DNA from: Truepera sp.
Lineage (GTDB): Bacteria; Deinococcota; Deinococci; Deinococcales; Trueperaceae
Direction of reading: 5' to 3'
Length of the DNA stretch: 64,000 bases
Assembly (NCBI GenBank): GCA_032027045.1
Contig: JAVSMU010000001.1
Span: 2,604,945-2,668,944 of the forward strand
Shown: piece by piece, positions 54,597-63,873 of the stretch
Numbering within the stretch: position 1 is the first letter of the stretch
Layout of the letters: each line of letters opens with the position of its first letter
Position numbers and translations under genes: made by a program
Notes under the pieces: model-generated
Told to the model about the DNA's origin: nothing
The model's database searches: none
Seen by the model: the letters and a program-made list of their open reading frames with translations, nothing else

Positions 54597-54994
54597 CAGA
54601 ACGGCACTCCCGCCACCAGCACGATGTTGCAGTAGGGCGTCGCCTCTCCCGTGCGCACCACGGCGCGGGCCGCGGCGCTCAGCTGCTTCAGCTCGGCGTG
54701 GCTCACGCGCTCGAGCGGCACCTCAGGGGGCCACGCGGCTTCGAGGGCCGCGGCCGCCGCGGGCGCCGCCGCGGGCTGTTCGGCGTTGGCGACGCCGCGT
54801 TCGACCACCAGCTCACTTAGCACGGTCTCGACCGCCTCCTGAAAACCGGGCACGCCCATCCTGAGGGCCAGGTCTATGCAGCGCACGCCGGGCGGCACCG
54901 GAAGGCCGGCGTCCGCGATCACCAGCGTGTCGCCGTGGCCCATGCCGGCCACGATGCCGGAAAGCTCGGCGTGCAAGATGCCGCCGCTCTTCAT
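54596..54994 (-). CDS. rbsD: D-ribose pyranase
   Basis: 132 residues. RbsD interconverts beta-pyranose and beta-furanose forms of ribose for RbsK. Motifs: N-terminal MKSGGILHAEL, catalytic His in MGHGDTLVIADAGLPVP, DLAL, and C-terminal EATPYCNIVLVAGVPF. Residues about 68-90 (AEQPAAAPAAAAALEAAW) are an Ala/Pro-rich insert not seen in E. coli RbsD. It follows rbsB by 81 bp. Confidence 0.93.
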   Translation of the reverse strand: MKSGGILHAELSGIVAGMGHGDTLVIADAGLPVPPGVRCIDLALRMGVPGFQEAVETVLSELVVERGVANAEQPAAAPAAAAALEAAWPPEVPLERVSHAELKQLSAAARAVVRTGEATPYCNIVLVAGVPF

Positions 54995-55075
54995 CTCGAG
55001 CTCCTCTCGTGAGAGTGTAAAGAAGCAGGGGGCGGGCGGACCCGCCCCCTGAGGCGAACGGTTCTGCGCTAAGCG

Positions 55076-55960
55076 TCAGTTGCAGGCGTCGTTCGTGACC
55101 AGTTGCAGGCTCACGGCGATGTTCTGCGTCGTGGCGGGGGCGCCGTCGTCGATGATCTTCTTGGCCGCGCGCACGGCCTCGTCACCGAGGAGTTTGGGCT
55201 GCTGCGCGACGGTGGCGGCCATGGTGCAGGCCTGCACGGCGGCGACGGCGTCGTCGGTGGCGTCGAAGCCGACCACCAAGATCTTGCGGCCGCTGGCCTG
55301 GACGGCCTGGAGGGCGCCCAGCGCCATCTCGTCGTTGTGCGCGAACACGGCGTCGATGTCGGGCTGCGCCACGAGGATGTTCTCCATGACGTCGAGGCCC
55401 TCGGCGCGGTTGAAGTTGGCGGTCTGGCGCGCCACGACCTTCAGGCCGGGGCAGCTGGAGGTGAGGTAGTCGTTGAAGCCCTGCCCGCGCTCGCGAGCGG
55501 CGGAGGTTCCGGCGATGCCCTCGAGTTCGACGACGTTGCCTTCACCACCGAGTTTGTCGCAGATGAACTTGCCCGCGAGGGCGCCGCCTGCCACGTTGTC
55601 CGAAGCGATGAAGTACGCCACCGTGCCGCCGTTGATGCCGCGGTCGACCGCGATGACGGGCACGTTGCGCGTGTTGGCTTCCATGACGGCCGGGACCACA
55701 GCGTCGGAGTCCGTGGCGTTGATGATGAGCACGCTGACGCCCGACTGCAGCAGGTCCTCGATGTTCGAGATCTGGTTGCTCACGCTGTCTTGGGCGTCGG
55801 TGACGACGAGCTTGAGGCCGAGTTCGTCGGCGGCGGCCTGGGCGCCGTCACGCACCTGCACGAAGAACGGGTTGTTGAGAGTGGAGAGTGAAAGGCCGAT
55901 GGTCTGGGCGAAACTCGCACCCAGCAGGGCGGCGATGGCGATGAACAGTAACCTTCTCAT
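55076..55960 (-). CDS. rbsB: Ribose ABC transporter substrate-binding protein
   Basis: 294 residues from ATG 55960 (GGAGG 6 nt before); the frame extends further upstream without support. Signal peptide cleaved near residue 18 (GASFA-QT). Family 2 (CUT2) binding protein: STLNNPFFVQVRDGAQAAA, LLQSGVSVLIINATDSDAV, VIAVDRGING and VFAHNDEMALGALQA with the sugar-contacting Asn-Asp. Best fit is RbsB given rbsK, rbsD and rbsAC around it. Confidence 0.93.
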   Translation of the reverse strand: MRRLLFIAIAALLGASFAQTIGLSLSTLNNPFFVQVRDGAQAAADELGLKLVVTDAQDSVSNQISNIEDLLQSGVSVLIINATDSDAVVPAVMEANTRNVPVIAVDRGINGGTVAYFIASDNVAGGALAGKFICDKLGGEGNVVELEGIAGTSAARERGQGFNDYLTSSCPGLKVVARQTANFNRAEGLDVMENILVAQPDIDAVFAHNDEMALGALQAVQASGRKILVVGFDATDDAVAAVQACTMAATVAQQPKLLGDEAVRAAKKIIDDGAPATTQNIAVSLQLVTNDACN

Positions 55961-56100
55961 GCATTTCCTCCGACTGGTCCGCGGTCTTTGGCGCGAACCG
56001 TGTTGTTCCAGGGCACCGGTGAACTCGGATGCCCAGCGATAACCTAACGCCCTCACGTGATTTCCCGATGTCGAGTGTGTGAGGGCGGGCTTCACTCACC

Positions 56101-57054
56101 TCAACCCTTACGTTGCGACAGGACGCGGTCGATAAGCAGTGCCGCGAGTATCACGCCCCCCTTCACGATCTGTTGATAGAAGCCGGAGACGTTGAGCAGG
56201 TTCATGCCGTTGTTGATGACGCCGATGATGAGCGCACCCACAAGGGTGCCCCATACGCTCCCGCGCCCACCGAAGAGCGACGTCCCGCCGACGACCACGG
56301 CCGCGATGGCGTCGAGCTCGAAGCTCTGGCCCGCCGTCGGCTGCGCCGAGTTCAGGCGGCCCGTGAGGACCATGGCGGCCACCGCGACGGTGAGGCCCGA
56401 GTAGACGTAGGTGAAGGTGAGGATCCGCCTCACCGGGATGCCCGACAGGCGCGCGGCCTCCGGGTTGCCGCCAACGGCGTATACGGCGCGGCCGATGGGG
56501 GTGTGGCGCAGCAGCACGTACGACAAGAGCAGCACGGCGAGCATGATCCAGACGGGCATGGGTATGCCCAGGAAAGTGCCGTAGCCGAGCTTGCTGAATA
56601 GGGGCGGCAGGCCGCTGATGGGCCTGCCGTCGGTGAGGACGAGCGTCATGCCCCGGAAGATGGTCAGGCCCGCCAGCGTGACTATGAAGGGCGCCACCCC
56701 GGCGTAGCCCACGATGAGCCCGTTCAGGAGGCCCAGGCCGCCGCCAACGGCGAGGGCGATGAGCAGCACGATGACCACCGGGATGTTGGTGGTCGTCACG
56801 AGCATGGCCGCTATCACGCCGACCAGCGCAAGCATCGAGCCCACGGAGAGGTCGATGCCGGCTCCTATGATCACGACCGTCATGCCGAAGGCGATGATCG
56901 CGTTCACCGAGATCTGCCTCAGGACGTTGAGGACGTTCGACGTGGTGAGGAAGCGGTCCGAGATGAGCGACAGCACGATCACCATGACGATGAACGCCAG
57001 GAACAGCCCGAAGCGGGCCAAAAGGTCACGCCACTTGACGCGCGCCAGTGACAT
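56101..57054 (-). CDS. rbsC: Ribose ABC transporter permease
   Basis: 317 residues from ATG 57054 (GAGG 9 nt before); a GTG at 57069 would add five. CUT2 permease with ISVNAIIAFGMTVVIIGAGIDLSVGS, YAGVAPFIVTLAGLTIFRG, GRAVYAVGGNPEAARLSGIPV and AIAAVVVGGTSLFGGRGS, all typical of RbsC/XylH. It overlaps the end of rbsA by 29 bp. The 140-bp gap to rbsB has no terminator. Confidence 0.93.
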   Translation of the reverse strand: MSLARVKWRDLLARFGLFLAFIVMVIVLSLISDRFLTTSNVLNVLRQISVNAIIAFGMTVVIIGAGIDLSVGSMLALVGVIAAMLVTTTNIPVVIVLLIALAVGGGLGLLNGLIVGYAGVAPFIVTLAGLTIFRGMTLVLTDGRPISGLPPLFSKLGYGTFLGIPMPVWIMLAVLLLSYVLLRHTPIGRAVYAVGGNPEAARLSGIPVRRILTFTYVYSGLTVAVAAMVLTGRLNSAQPTAGQSFELDAIAAVVVGGTSLFGGRGSVWGTLVGALIIGVINNGMNLLNVSGFYQQIVKGGVILAALLIDRVLSQRKG

Positions 57055-58540
57055 GCGCAACCACCTCACCCTCGTCGAGGGGCCGCTCGAGCGTGGAGGT
57101 CACGCGCCCCTTCCTGAAAATCAGGATCTTGTCGCAGAGGCCCACCAGTTCGTCGGTGTCGGAGCTGGCGATGAGCAGCGCCATGCCCTCCTTGGCCAGG
57201 TCGTCGATCACGCCGTAGATCTCGCTGCGGGCCCCGACGTCCACGCCGCGGGTGGGTTCGTCGAGCAGCAGGATGCGTGGCTCGGTCGCGAGGGCCTTGC
57301 CCACCACGACCTTCTGCTGGTTGCCGCCCGAGAGGTCCCCCACGGGCTTCTCGGGCTCGGGTGGCCGCAGGTTTATGCGCTCGATCCAGCGCAGCGCCTC
57401 GCGCCGCTCGCGGGGGGCGTTCATGAACAGCCCGGCCGCAACGAGGCGCGGGAGGATGGCCATGGTGAGGTTCTCCCGCACCGTCAGGCCTAGGACGAGC
57501 CCGGCTAGCTTGCGGTCCTCGGGCACCAGGAACATGCCCGAGTCGATGGCGTGCCGCGGCGACCGGACCCTCTCCCCGCCCAGCCGCGCCGTTCCGGTGG
57601 CGCCGAAGAGGGTGGAGAGCACCCTGTTGCGGCCCGAGCCCACCACGCCGGCCAGGCCGACTATCTCGCCGGGCCTCAGTGCGATGCTCGCCGGTTCCAC
57701 GCCAACGTCCTCGAACTCGAACACGAACGGCTGCTCGTCCAAGTGGGGGGTCGGGGTGCGGGTGAAGCGCTTGACGTCACGGCCGACCATGGCGTGCACG
57801 ACGTCGTCGGGCGTCAGTTCGCTCATGGGGGCGGTGATCACCTTGCGGCCGTCGCGCAGCACGGTCACGCGGTCGGCGATCTCGAAGACCTCCTCCAGGC
57901 GGTGGCTGATGTAGACGATGCCCACGCCGCGCTCCTTCAGCAAGGCGATGAGGTGGAAGAGGCGCTCGGTCTCGCCGCTGGAGAGGGCGGCGGTGGGTTC
58001 GTCGAACACGAGGACCCGCCGTTCGTGGCCGAGCGCCCTGGCTATCTCGACGAGCTGTTGTTCGCCCACGGCGAGGCTGCCCGTGCGCGCGAGGGGCGCG
58101 ACGTCGAGCTCGACCTGCTTCAGCAACGGAGCGGCGCGTTCGGCCAGCCGCCGGTGGCTGACCCAGGCCGGCAGGTTGCCGAGGAAGAGGTTCTCGGCCA
58201 CGGAGAGCTCGGCGACGAGCGCCAGCTCCTGGTAGACCATCGCCACGCCGTGCGCCTGTGCGTCGGCCACGCTGGTGAAGCTGACGGGCTCGCCGGCCAC
58301 GCTCATGCTGCCGCTGGTGGCTGGTTGAACCCCGGCCAGGATCTTCATGAGGGTCGACTTGCCGGCGCCGTTCTCTCCCACCAGGGCGTGCACCTCGCCT
58401 GCCTGGAGGTCGAAGTCGACGCCACCCAGGGCGTCGAAGGTGCCGAAGCGCTTGGTGATGTCCTGCATCTGAAGGAGCGCGGGGGTCACGTTCGCGCCTC
58501 CCGGGCCACCGGGGAGTGCGTCTCGCGCGGATCCGATCAT
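57026..58540 (-). CDS. rbsA: Ribose ABC transporter ATP-binding protein
   Basis: 504 residues from ATG 58540, overlapping the rbsK stop (ATGA). Two fused ABC domains as in all CUT2 ATPases: Walker A GENGAGKSTLMK near residue 56, signature LAVGEQQLVEIARAL, Walker B VLVFDEPTAAL. In the second half the Walker A is degenerate (GVVGSGRNRVLSTLFG), which is normal for RbsA, with LSGGNQQKVVVGKAL and ILLLDEPTRGVDVGA. N-terminal about 20 residues are an extension before the domain. Confidence 0.94.
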   Translation of the reverse strand: MIGSARDALPGGPGGANVTPALLQMQDITKRFGTFDALGGVDFDLQAGEVHALVGENGAGKSTLMKILAGVQPATSGSMSVAGEPVSFTSVADAQAHGVAMVYQELALVAELSVAENLFLGNLPAWVSHRRLAERAAPLLKQVELDVAPLARTGSLAVGEQQLVEIARALGHERRVLVFDEPTAALSSGETERLFHLIALLKERGVGIVYISHRLEEVFEIADRVTVLRDGRKVITAPMSELTPDDVVHAMVGRDVKRFTRTPTPHLDEQPFVFEFEDVGVEPASIALRPGEIVGLAGVVGSGRNRVLSTLFGATGTARLGGERVRSPRHAIDSGMFLVPEDRKLAGLVLGLTVRENLTMAILPRLVAAGLFMNAPRERREALRWIERINLRPPEPEKPVGDLSGGNQQKVVVGKALATEPRILLLDEPTRGVDVGARSEIYGVIDDLAKEGMALLIASSDTDELVGLCDKILIFRKGRVTSTLERPLDEGEVVAHVTGARQVA

Positions 58541-59556
58541 GCCCGGGCCTCCCGGGCCATCAGGGCCCGCACCTCGGCGAGGCTTGGCAGGGCGGGCTGC
58601 GCGCCGGCCCTGGTGGTGGTGACGGCGCCGGCGGCGCTGGCGAAGCGCACCGCCTCTTCCAGCGGGGCCGCGCGGCCCTCCCTGGTCGCCTCGTCTAAGT
58701 AGTAGGCGAGGGCGCCCCCGAAGGCGTCGCCGGCGGCAGTGGTGTCCACGGCGGTAACCGGGAAGGCGGGCACGTGGCCCCAACGCGCCGAACCGTTCGC
58801 CCCGCCATCTTCGTCGCGCTGCGCCCAGACGGCGCCCTCGGCCCCCAGGGTGACGATTACGCTAGGAACGTAGTCGCAGAGGGCGCGGGCCCAGTCGCTG
58901 GGGCCCTTCCCCTCGGCCTCGGCGCCCAGCTGGATCCGTGCCTCGTGCTCGTTGACGAGGAGCAGGCTCACGTCCTTCAGCTCGTCGACTTCGAGCCGGC
59001 GGGCTGGGGCCAGGTTGAGGACGACGTTCGCGCCGGCGCGCCGGCCGGCGGCCGCGGCGGCTAAGGTGACGTTCAGGGGCACCTCCAGTTGCAATAGGAG
59101 GACGGTGGCGCGCTCGAGGGCGCGCCTGGCCGCCGGCGCGTCGAGGTCGGAGGCCGACAGGGCGTAGTTCGCGCCGGGCGAGACGACGATGCTGTTCTGC
59201 CCCCGCTCGTCGACCTGGATGAACGCCACGCCGCTCGGCCCCTGGCTGCGGCCCAGGCCGGCGGTGTCGACCCCGGCCTCCTCGAGCGCGCCCGCGAGCC
59301 TGTGGCCGAACTCGTCGCTCCCCACCCGTCCGACGAAGCTCACGGAAGCGCCGAGGCGGGCGGCGGCCACGGCCTGATTGGCGCCCTTGCCGCCCGGATT
59401 CATGGTGTAGTCGGAGCCCATCAGGGTCTCGCCGGGTCGTGGGTGGCGCGGCAGCCGCACCACCAGGTCCATGTTCACGCTGCCCACCACGGCGATCCCG
59501 CCCGAGGCCCGCACGGCCTGTGTGGAGCTCGAAGCGAGCTTCTCCGGCGCCGTCAC
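58537..59556 (-). CDS. rbsK: Ribokinase
   Basis: 339 residues from GTG 59556, overlapping the stop of the LacI gene (GTGA). PfkB fold with VVGSVNMDLVVRLPRHPRPGE, NPGGKGANQAVAAARLGA (ribose site), and DTTAAGDAFGGALAYYL with the catalytic Asp. Phosphorylates D-ribose to ribose 5-phosphate. The first ~20 residues are extra compared with E. coli. The upstream open frame in the same phase runs opposite-phase to rbsR and is not coding. Confidence 0.94.
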   Translation of the reverse strand: MTAPEKLASSSTQAVRASGGIAVVGSVNMDLVVRLPRHPRPGETLMGSDYTMNPGGKGANQAVAAARLGASVSFVGRVGSDEFGHRLAGALEEAGVDTAGLGRSQGPSGVAFIQVDERGQNSIVVSPGANYALSASDLDAPAARRALERATVLLLQLEVPLNVTLAAAAAGRRAGANVVLNLAPARRLEVDELKDVSLLLVNEHEARIQLGAEAEGKGPSDWARALCDYVPSVIVTLGAEGAVWAQRDEDGGANGSARWGHVPAFPVTAVDTTAAGDAFGGALAYYLDEATREGRAAPLEEAVRFASAAGAVTTTRAGAQPALPSLAEVRALMAREARA

Positions 59557-60659
59557 GGCCGGCTCACCCCGCTCGCGGGTCTGGCCCGAGCGGCCTTGGC
59601 GACCGGCGCCACGCTGGTTCCCTCTGCCCCGGCTCGCGCGGACGCCCGGCGCTCCTTGGCGGCGGTGGAGCCCCGGACCACGAGCTCCACCGGGAGCACC
59701 ACCTGGCGCGCGGCGCGGCCGGGGTCGGCCATGCGCTCCAGGAGCAGCCGCACGGCCGCCGCGCCGATGGCCGTAAGCGGTTGACGCACGGTCGTGAGTG
59801 GCGGCTCCACGAGCCTGGCCCAGGGGATGTCGTCGAAGCCCACCACGGAGACGTCCCGCGGCACCGAGACGCCGGCCTGCTTGAGGACGCGGATCACCCC
59901 CGCCGCAACGGCGTCGTTGGCGCTGACGACGGCGTCGAAACCGCCCCTGCGTAGGAGGCGCACCACCGCGCCCGGGAGCTCGTGCGTGAAGCCGCTTTGG
60001 GCCTCCCAGACGGGCTCGCCGGGTTCGAACTCGGCCAGGAAACCGCGCCGGCGGGCGCGGGCACTGGCGATGTTGGTGGCTCCGTGCAGCAGGGCCACGC
60101 GCGTCAGGCCCAGCTCCTTCAAGTGCGCGGCCACCAGCGCGCCACCGCCGACGTGGTCGGCGAAGACCGCGTCGCGCTCCACCACGGGCCGGTCGAGGGT
60201 CACGAGCGGTATGTCGGGGAGTTGCACTTCTCGCGGTGCTCGACCCGCCTTCCTGACCCGGTCGCGCGCGCTCGGAGCGGCGTCGTGAACCGGCACCCAC
60301 ACGAGCCCGTCCACCCGCAGTGCCGCCAGCCGCTCGAGAGCCCGCGCCTCGAGTTCGGTGTCGTCTTCCGTGTCGTGCACCATCACGAGGTAGCCCGCGG
60401 CACGCGCGGCCACCTCCACCGCGTTCAGCAGGGCCGGGAAGAACGGGTTGCCTAGGTCGGGTAGGAGCACGCCCAGGATGCCGGTGCGGCCGGTGCGCAG
60501 CGCGCTGGCCTGCCGGTTGGGTACGTAGGCGAGGGCCTCGGCCGCCGCCCGCACGCGCGCCGCAACGGCCGGCGTCACCCGCTTGGTGCCCCTCAGCACG
60601 TGGGAGACCGTCGCGACGGACACTCCCGCGGCTTCCGCCACGTCACGCATGCTCGCCAC
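59553..60659 (-). CDS. rbsR: LacI-family regulator of the ribose operon
   Basis: 368 residues from GTG 60659 (AGGAGG 8 nt before). HTH MRDVAEAAGVSVATVSHVLRG at residues 4-24, then hinge YVPNRQASALRTGRTG and a PBP-like effector domain ending VSVVGFDDIPWARLVEPPLTTVRQP. The last ~40 residues (from RGSTAAKERR) are a low-complexity Ala/Arg tail not needed for the fold. First gene of the rbs operon; the palindrome at 60705-60720 is its likely operator. Confidence 0.92.
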   Translation of the reverse strand: MASMRDVAEAAGVSVATVSHVLRGTKRVTPAVAARVRAAAEALAYVPNRQASALRTGRTGILGVLLPDLGNPFFPALLNAVEVAARAAGYLVMVHDTEDDTELEARALERLAALRVDGLVWVPVHDAAPSARDRVRKAGRAPREVQLPDIPLVTLDRPVVERDAVFADHVGGGALVAAHLKELGLTRVALLHGATNIASARARRRGFLAEFEPGEPVWEAQSGFTHELPGAVVRLLRRGGFDAVVSANDAVAAGVIRVLKQAGVSVPRDVSVVGFDDIPWARLVEPPLTTVRQPLTAIGAAAVRLLLERMADPGRAARQVVLPVELVVRGSTAAKERRASARAGAEGTSVAPVAKAARARPASGVSRP

Positions 60660-60704
60660 CGCTCGCGCCTCCTAGTCCCGGGTGCTAACTGTGGTTAGAC
60701 GTTT

Positions 60705-60720
60705 GGTTAAACGTTTAACC
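60705..60720. promoter_or_regulatory. Operator of the ribose operon
   Basis: Perfect 16-bp palindrome GGTTAAACGTTTAACC with the central CG typical of LacI-family sites, 46 bp upstream of rbsR. A related degenerate half (GGTTAGACGTTTGG) adjoins at 60693-60706, so two dimers might bind side by side. Confidence 0.8.
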
Positions 60721-60862
60721 ACCATCAGGTAAAGCTTAGTGGCTGGCCGAGCGACGGTCAACCAGGCGGCCGGCCGGGGTATACAACGGCGCCGCCTCGG
60801 GAATGCAACGGGCGCCGCGAGCGCACGCCCGTGAGCGGCCGGCGTCGCCCGGCTTGGTGGCC

Positions 60863-61543
60863 TCAGCCCGGTTCGGGGAAGAGCAGGTCGGGGTTGAACC
60901 AGACGATGAAGCTGGCCCGATCGTCGGTGTACTCGTCCTCGATGTAGCCGTCGATGATCCCGTAGACCTCGAAGCCGTTGGACAACTGGAACGTGAGCGT
61001 GGGGTCGGTGATGTTGCCCGCCACCACCTGCTCCACGTACTCGGTCAGCGTCAACTCGTCGCGGTAGCGCGGGTAGCCGGGCAGCTGGCCGCCGCCCACG
61101 ATCCCCCTGCGCCCCAGCCGCCTCACGAGGCCCTTGCGCGCGTCGTACAGGGCGCGCCCCAAACCCCGGTTGCGGTAGTCGGGGTGCACGCTGATGTCGG
61201 CGCCGTAGTACCAGGCGCCGTTCGGATCGTGATTCGCGTAGGTACCGCCCGCGATGATGTCGTGGAACGAGTGTTCCGGCCGCTGCACGTCGAAGTCGAT
61301 GAGGAACCCCGAGCCCAGGCCCACCACGCGCTCCTGCGGCAACGGCGTGCCGTCGGGGGCGTCGGCGGCGATGGCCACGAACTCCCCCTCGGGGAAGCGC
61401 TCCTGATGCTCCAAGAAGTGCGCCCGCGTCATGAGTTCGTGTGCCGCGAGGTTCGGGAAGCACGTCCGCTGCAGGGCCTCGAGGGCTTCGGCATGTTCGG
61501 GTCGGGCGCGCTCGATGCGCACGCGCGGCTTGGCCCTGCTCAC
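60863..61543 (-). CDS. GNAT-family N-acetyltransferase (paralogue)
   Basis: 226 residues from GTG 61543, overlapping the stop of the preceding Ntn-hydrolase gene (GTGA). Motif A is DISVHPDYRNRGLGRALYDAR. It aligns over most of its length with the GNAT at 46482-47207. Coupling to a putative acyl-amide hydrolase and, upstream, to potA suggests that it acts on an amine imported by the Pot system; the substrate is not readable. Confidence 0.83.
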   Translation of the reverse strand: MSRAKPRVRIERARPEHAEALEALQRTCFPNLAAHELMTRAHFLEHQERFPEGEFVAIAADAPDGTPLPQERVVGLGSGFLIDFDVQRPEHSFHDIIAGGTYANHDPNGAWYYGADISVHPDYRNRGLGRALYDARKGLVRRLGRRGIVGGGQLPGYPRYRDELTLTEYVEQVVAGNITDPTLTFQLSNGFEVYGIIDGYIEDEYTDDRASFIVWFNPDLLFPEPG

Positions 61544-62637
61544 GTGGGCGTTCGCTCCAGGGTGAAGCGCTCGTAACTCCCCTCGGAGGGCCGCCCTCCC
61601 ACTGCCCACAGCTCGCGCGACGCCGGCCGCGTGACCACGGCGCCGCAGGTGCCCACGAAGCGGGGCGCCTCCCCGCGGTGGCAGATGTTGGCGGTGTGCG
61701 CCGTGACCTCCTGCAGCGCCTCGATGCTCAGGTCGTGACGGTCCAGCAGCCGCTCGGCGTCCGCCAACCTTGCCTCGGAGTCGGCCTGCGACTCTGGTTC
61801 GCGGGGCCGCTCGAGCGCGCGCGTGGACTCGTGCAGGTTGTGATTCGTGTGAACGAGGGCGTCTTCCGCCAGGTAAGCGACGTGGCTGTGCGTGGGCATG
61901 GCCTCGACGTTGGCCGCTGCCCCCGTGGTGTCCATCACCAGGTAGTTGTGGCCACCGGCGAGGGGAGCGCGCTGGAGCGCGGCGAGGGCCCCGGCCAGGT
62001 CCTCGGCCTTCAGCATCTCGCGGACGGCGAAGGGCCAGGTGACTCCCGGGCGCCCGTCGGCGCTCATGAGGTTGTTGATTCCCACGCTGACGCCCGCCTC
62101 GTTCATGCCGATCATGGCCAGAGCGCCTGCGGTGGTGAAGGTGAGGAAGTCGGGCGCGTTCTGAGGGCGCCCCCTCAGCAACACGATGTTCTCGGTGGAG
62201 CCCTCGTGCATGTCCCAGGTCTGCCCGAACGCCGCCACGCCGTCGGCCATGCGCGACCCGGGCACGAGGAACGCCGTGCAGTCGTCCACCGCCTTCGTCT
62301 CGAGCACCCCTCGGGCGCCGTTGGCGGCGGCGACGGTGTCGATGAAATCCGTGAAGCCGCCCACGACGATCAGCTCGGCGAGGCTCAGGCCGGTGGCCGC
62401 GGCCATGCCCTCCAGTTCGGTCACCAGGTCGGGGGCGTACTCGCGGTGGTGAAGGAGGCAGGCGTCGGCGAGGGCCAGAACCTCCCCGCGGCTCAGCTCG
62501 CGCCCGGTCCACGCCGAGCCCCCGGCCAGCGCCACCCGCTCCTCCGCGTAAGCGCGGATGGGCCGGCGGAACGCGTGGCCATGCGCGTAGCCGAAGTCGA
62601 AGTACGTACCCTTGAGGTCGAGCGTAGGAACGGTCAT
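61540..62637 (-). CDS. C45-type Ntn hydrolase (acyl-CoA:6-APA acyltransferase-like)
   Basis: 365 residues. The sequence GTYFDFGYAHGHAFR near the N-terminus, DDCTAFLVPGSRMADG with the probable nucleophile Cys (about 119), GQTWDMHEG and IGMNEAGVSVGINNLMS match the family of isopenicillin-N acyltransferase-like proteins, which cleave or transfer acyl-amide bonds after self-processing before the Cys. No antibiotic genes are nearby, so an N-acyl amine or peptide substrate is more likely. TATGAT lies 9 nt before ATG 62637. Confidence 0.82.
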   Translation of the reverse strand: MTVPTLDLKGTYFDFGYAHGHAFRRPIRAYAEERVALAGGSAWTGRELSRGEVLALADACLLHHREYAPDLVTELEGMAAATGLSLAELIVVGGFTDFIDTVAAANGARGVLETKAVDDCTAFLVPGSRMADGVAAFGQTWDMHEGSTENIVLLRGRPQNAPDFLTFTTAGALAMIGMNEAGVSVGINNLMSADGRPGVTWPFAVREMLKAEDLAGALAALQRAPLAGGHNYLVMDTTGAAANVEAMPTHSHVAYLAEDALVHTNHNLHESTRALERPREPESQADSEARLADAERLLDRHDLSIEALQEVTAHTANICHRGEAPRFVGTCGAVVTRPASRELWAVGGRPSEGSYERFTLERTPT

Positions 62638-62646
62638 GGTGGCTTC

Positions 62647-62652
62647 ATCATA
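62647..62652 (-). promoter_or_regulatory. -10 box of the Ntn-hydrolase/GNAT pair
   Basis: TATGAT on the minus strand ends 9 nt before ATG 62637; no ribosome site is evident. Confidence 0.4.
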
Positions 62653-62745
62653 TTGCCGGAAGCGGACGAGGAACTGCCCAGCGCGGGCCCGGCGGTTGCA
62701 CAGGGGCGGGAGACGGGAGCGGGCGGGGCCCGAGATGACGAACCC

Positions 62746-63873
62746 TCAGGCGAGCACCGAGCCGTACTCCGTGAGCCACGTAAGGCGCACGGGCGTGCCC
62801 TCCGGCAGCATGCCGGCGTAGCCGTGCTGTTGGTTCTGAACGCGGGCGATCACCGTGACGCCGCCCGCCACCTCGATCAGGTAGCGCGCGTCGGTGCCCA
62901 GGTAATGCACGCCCGCAACCTTTCCGGGTAGCTCCGAGTGGCTGCTTCCCAGCGGCGGCAGGTCGCCCGCGGCGGCACTTTCCACCGCGAGCTTCTCGGG
63001 CCTGAGGGCGAGGGCGACCTCGCTGCCGACGCTCACCTCTTGGTCGCGGAGCACACCCGCCAGGACGGTCCCGCCTGCCAACCTCACGCGCCCGTTAGGG
63101 CCCGACTTCCCCTCCAGCACGCCGGCCAAGAAGTTGGTCTCGCCGATGAAGTCGGCCACGAAGCGGCCCATGGGGCGCTCGTAGATCTCGTCGGCACGCC
63201 CCACCTGCAGGACCTCGCCGAAGTTCATGACGGCGATCCGGTCCGCCATGGTCAGCGCCTCCTCCTGGTCATGGGTGACGTAGATGAAGGTGATGCCCAC
63301 CTGTTGCTGCAGGCGCTTGAGCTCGAACTGCATGGCGCGCCGCAGCTTCAGGTCGAGGGCGCCCAACGGCTCGTCGAGGAGCAGCACGCTCGGCCGGTTG
63401 ACGAGTGCCCGGGCCAGCGCGACGCGCTGCCGCTGGCCGCCCGAGAGTTGCAGGGGCTTGCGCCCCTCGACGTTGGGCAGCCTCACCATGTCCAGCGCTT
63501 CCAGCGCCCTCTTGCGCGCCTCGGCGGCGGGCACTCGCGCCATGCGCAGCCCGAACAGGACGTTCTGGAGCACCGTCATGTGCGGGAACAGGGCGTAATC
63601 CTGAAAGACCGTGTTCACGGGCCGGTGGAACGACGGGATGCCGCGCATGGAGCGGCCGCTGAGGAGCAACTCTCCCGAGGACGGCTCCTCGAAGCCGGCG
63701 ATGACCCGCAAAGTGGTCGTCTTGCCGCAACCGGACGGGCCCAGCATGGCGAAGAACTCGCCCTCGTGGATGTCGAGGTCGACGTCGTTCACGGCCCTCA
63801 CGGAACTTCTCGTGCGCGGGTCTACGAACTCCTTGACCAAGCTGCGGATCTGGACAGCTGGAACCGATGCCAT
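62746..63873 (-). CDS. potA: Spermidine/putrescine ABC transporter ATP-binding protein PotA
   Basis: 375 residues. ABC ATPase with Walker A GPSGCGKTTTLR near residue 45, Q-loop FQDYALFPHMTV, signature LSGGQRQRVALARAL, Walker B VLLLDEPLGALD and switch VTHDQEEALTMAD. The C-terminal TOBE domain (about 285-370) includes ALRPEKLAV. Residues GEFFAMLGPSGCG and the PotA-like spacing favour the polyamine/thiamine/spermidine group over sugar ATPases. It may power PotBC encoded at 47.9-49.8 kb. Confidence 0.88.
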   Translation of the reverse strand: MASVPAVQIRSLVKEFVDPRTRSSVRAVNDVDLDIHEGEFFAMLGPSGCGKTTTLRVIAGFEEPSSGELLLSGRSMRGIPSFHRPVNTVFQDYALFPHMTVLQNVLFGLRMARVPAAEARKRALEALDMVRLPNVEGRKPLQLSGGQRQRVALARALVNRPSVLLLDEPLGALDLKLRRAMQFELKRLQQQVGITFIYVTHDQEEALTMADRIAVMNFGEVLQVGRADEIYERPMGRFVADFIGETNFLAGVLEGKSGPNGRVRLAGGTVLAGVLRDQEVSVGSEVALALRPEKLAVESAAAGDLPPLGSSHSELPGKVAGVHYLGTDARYLIEVAGGVTVIARVQNQQHGYAGMLPEGTPVRLTWLTEYGSVLA

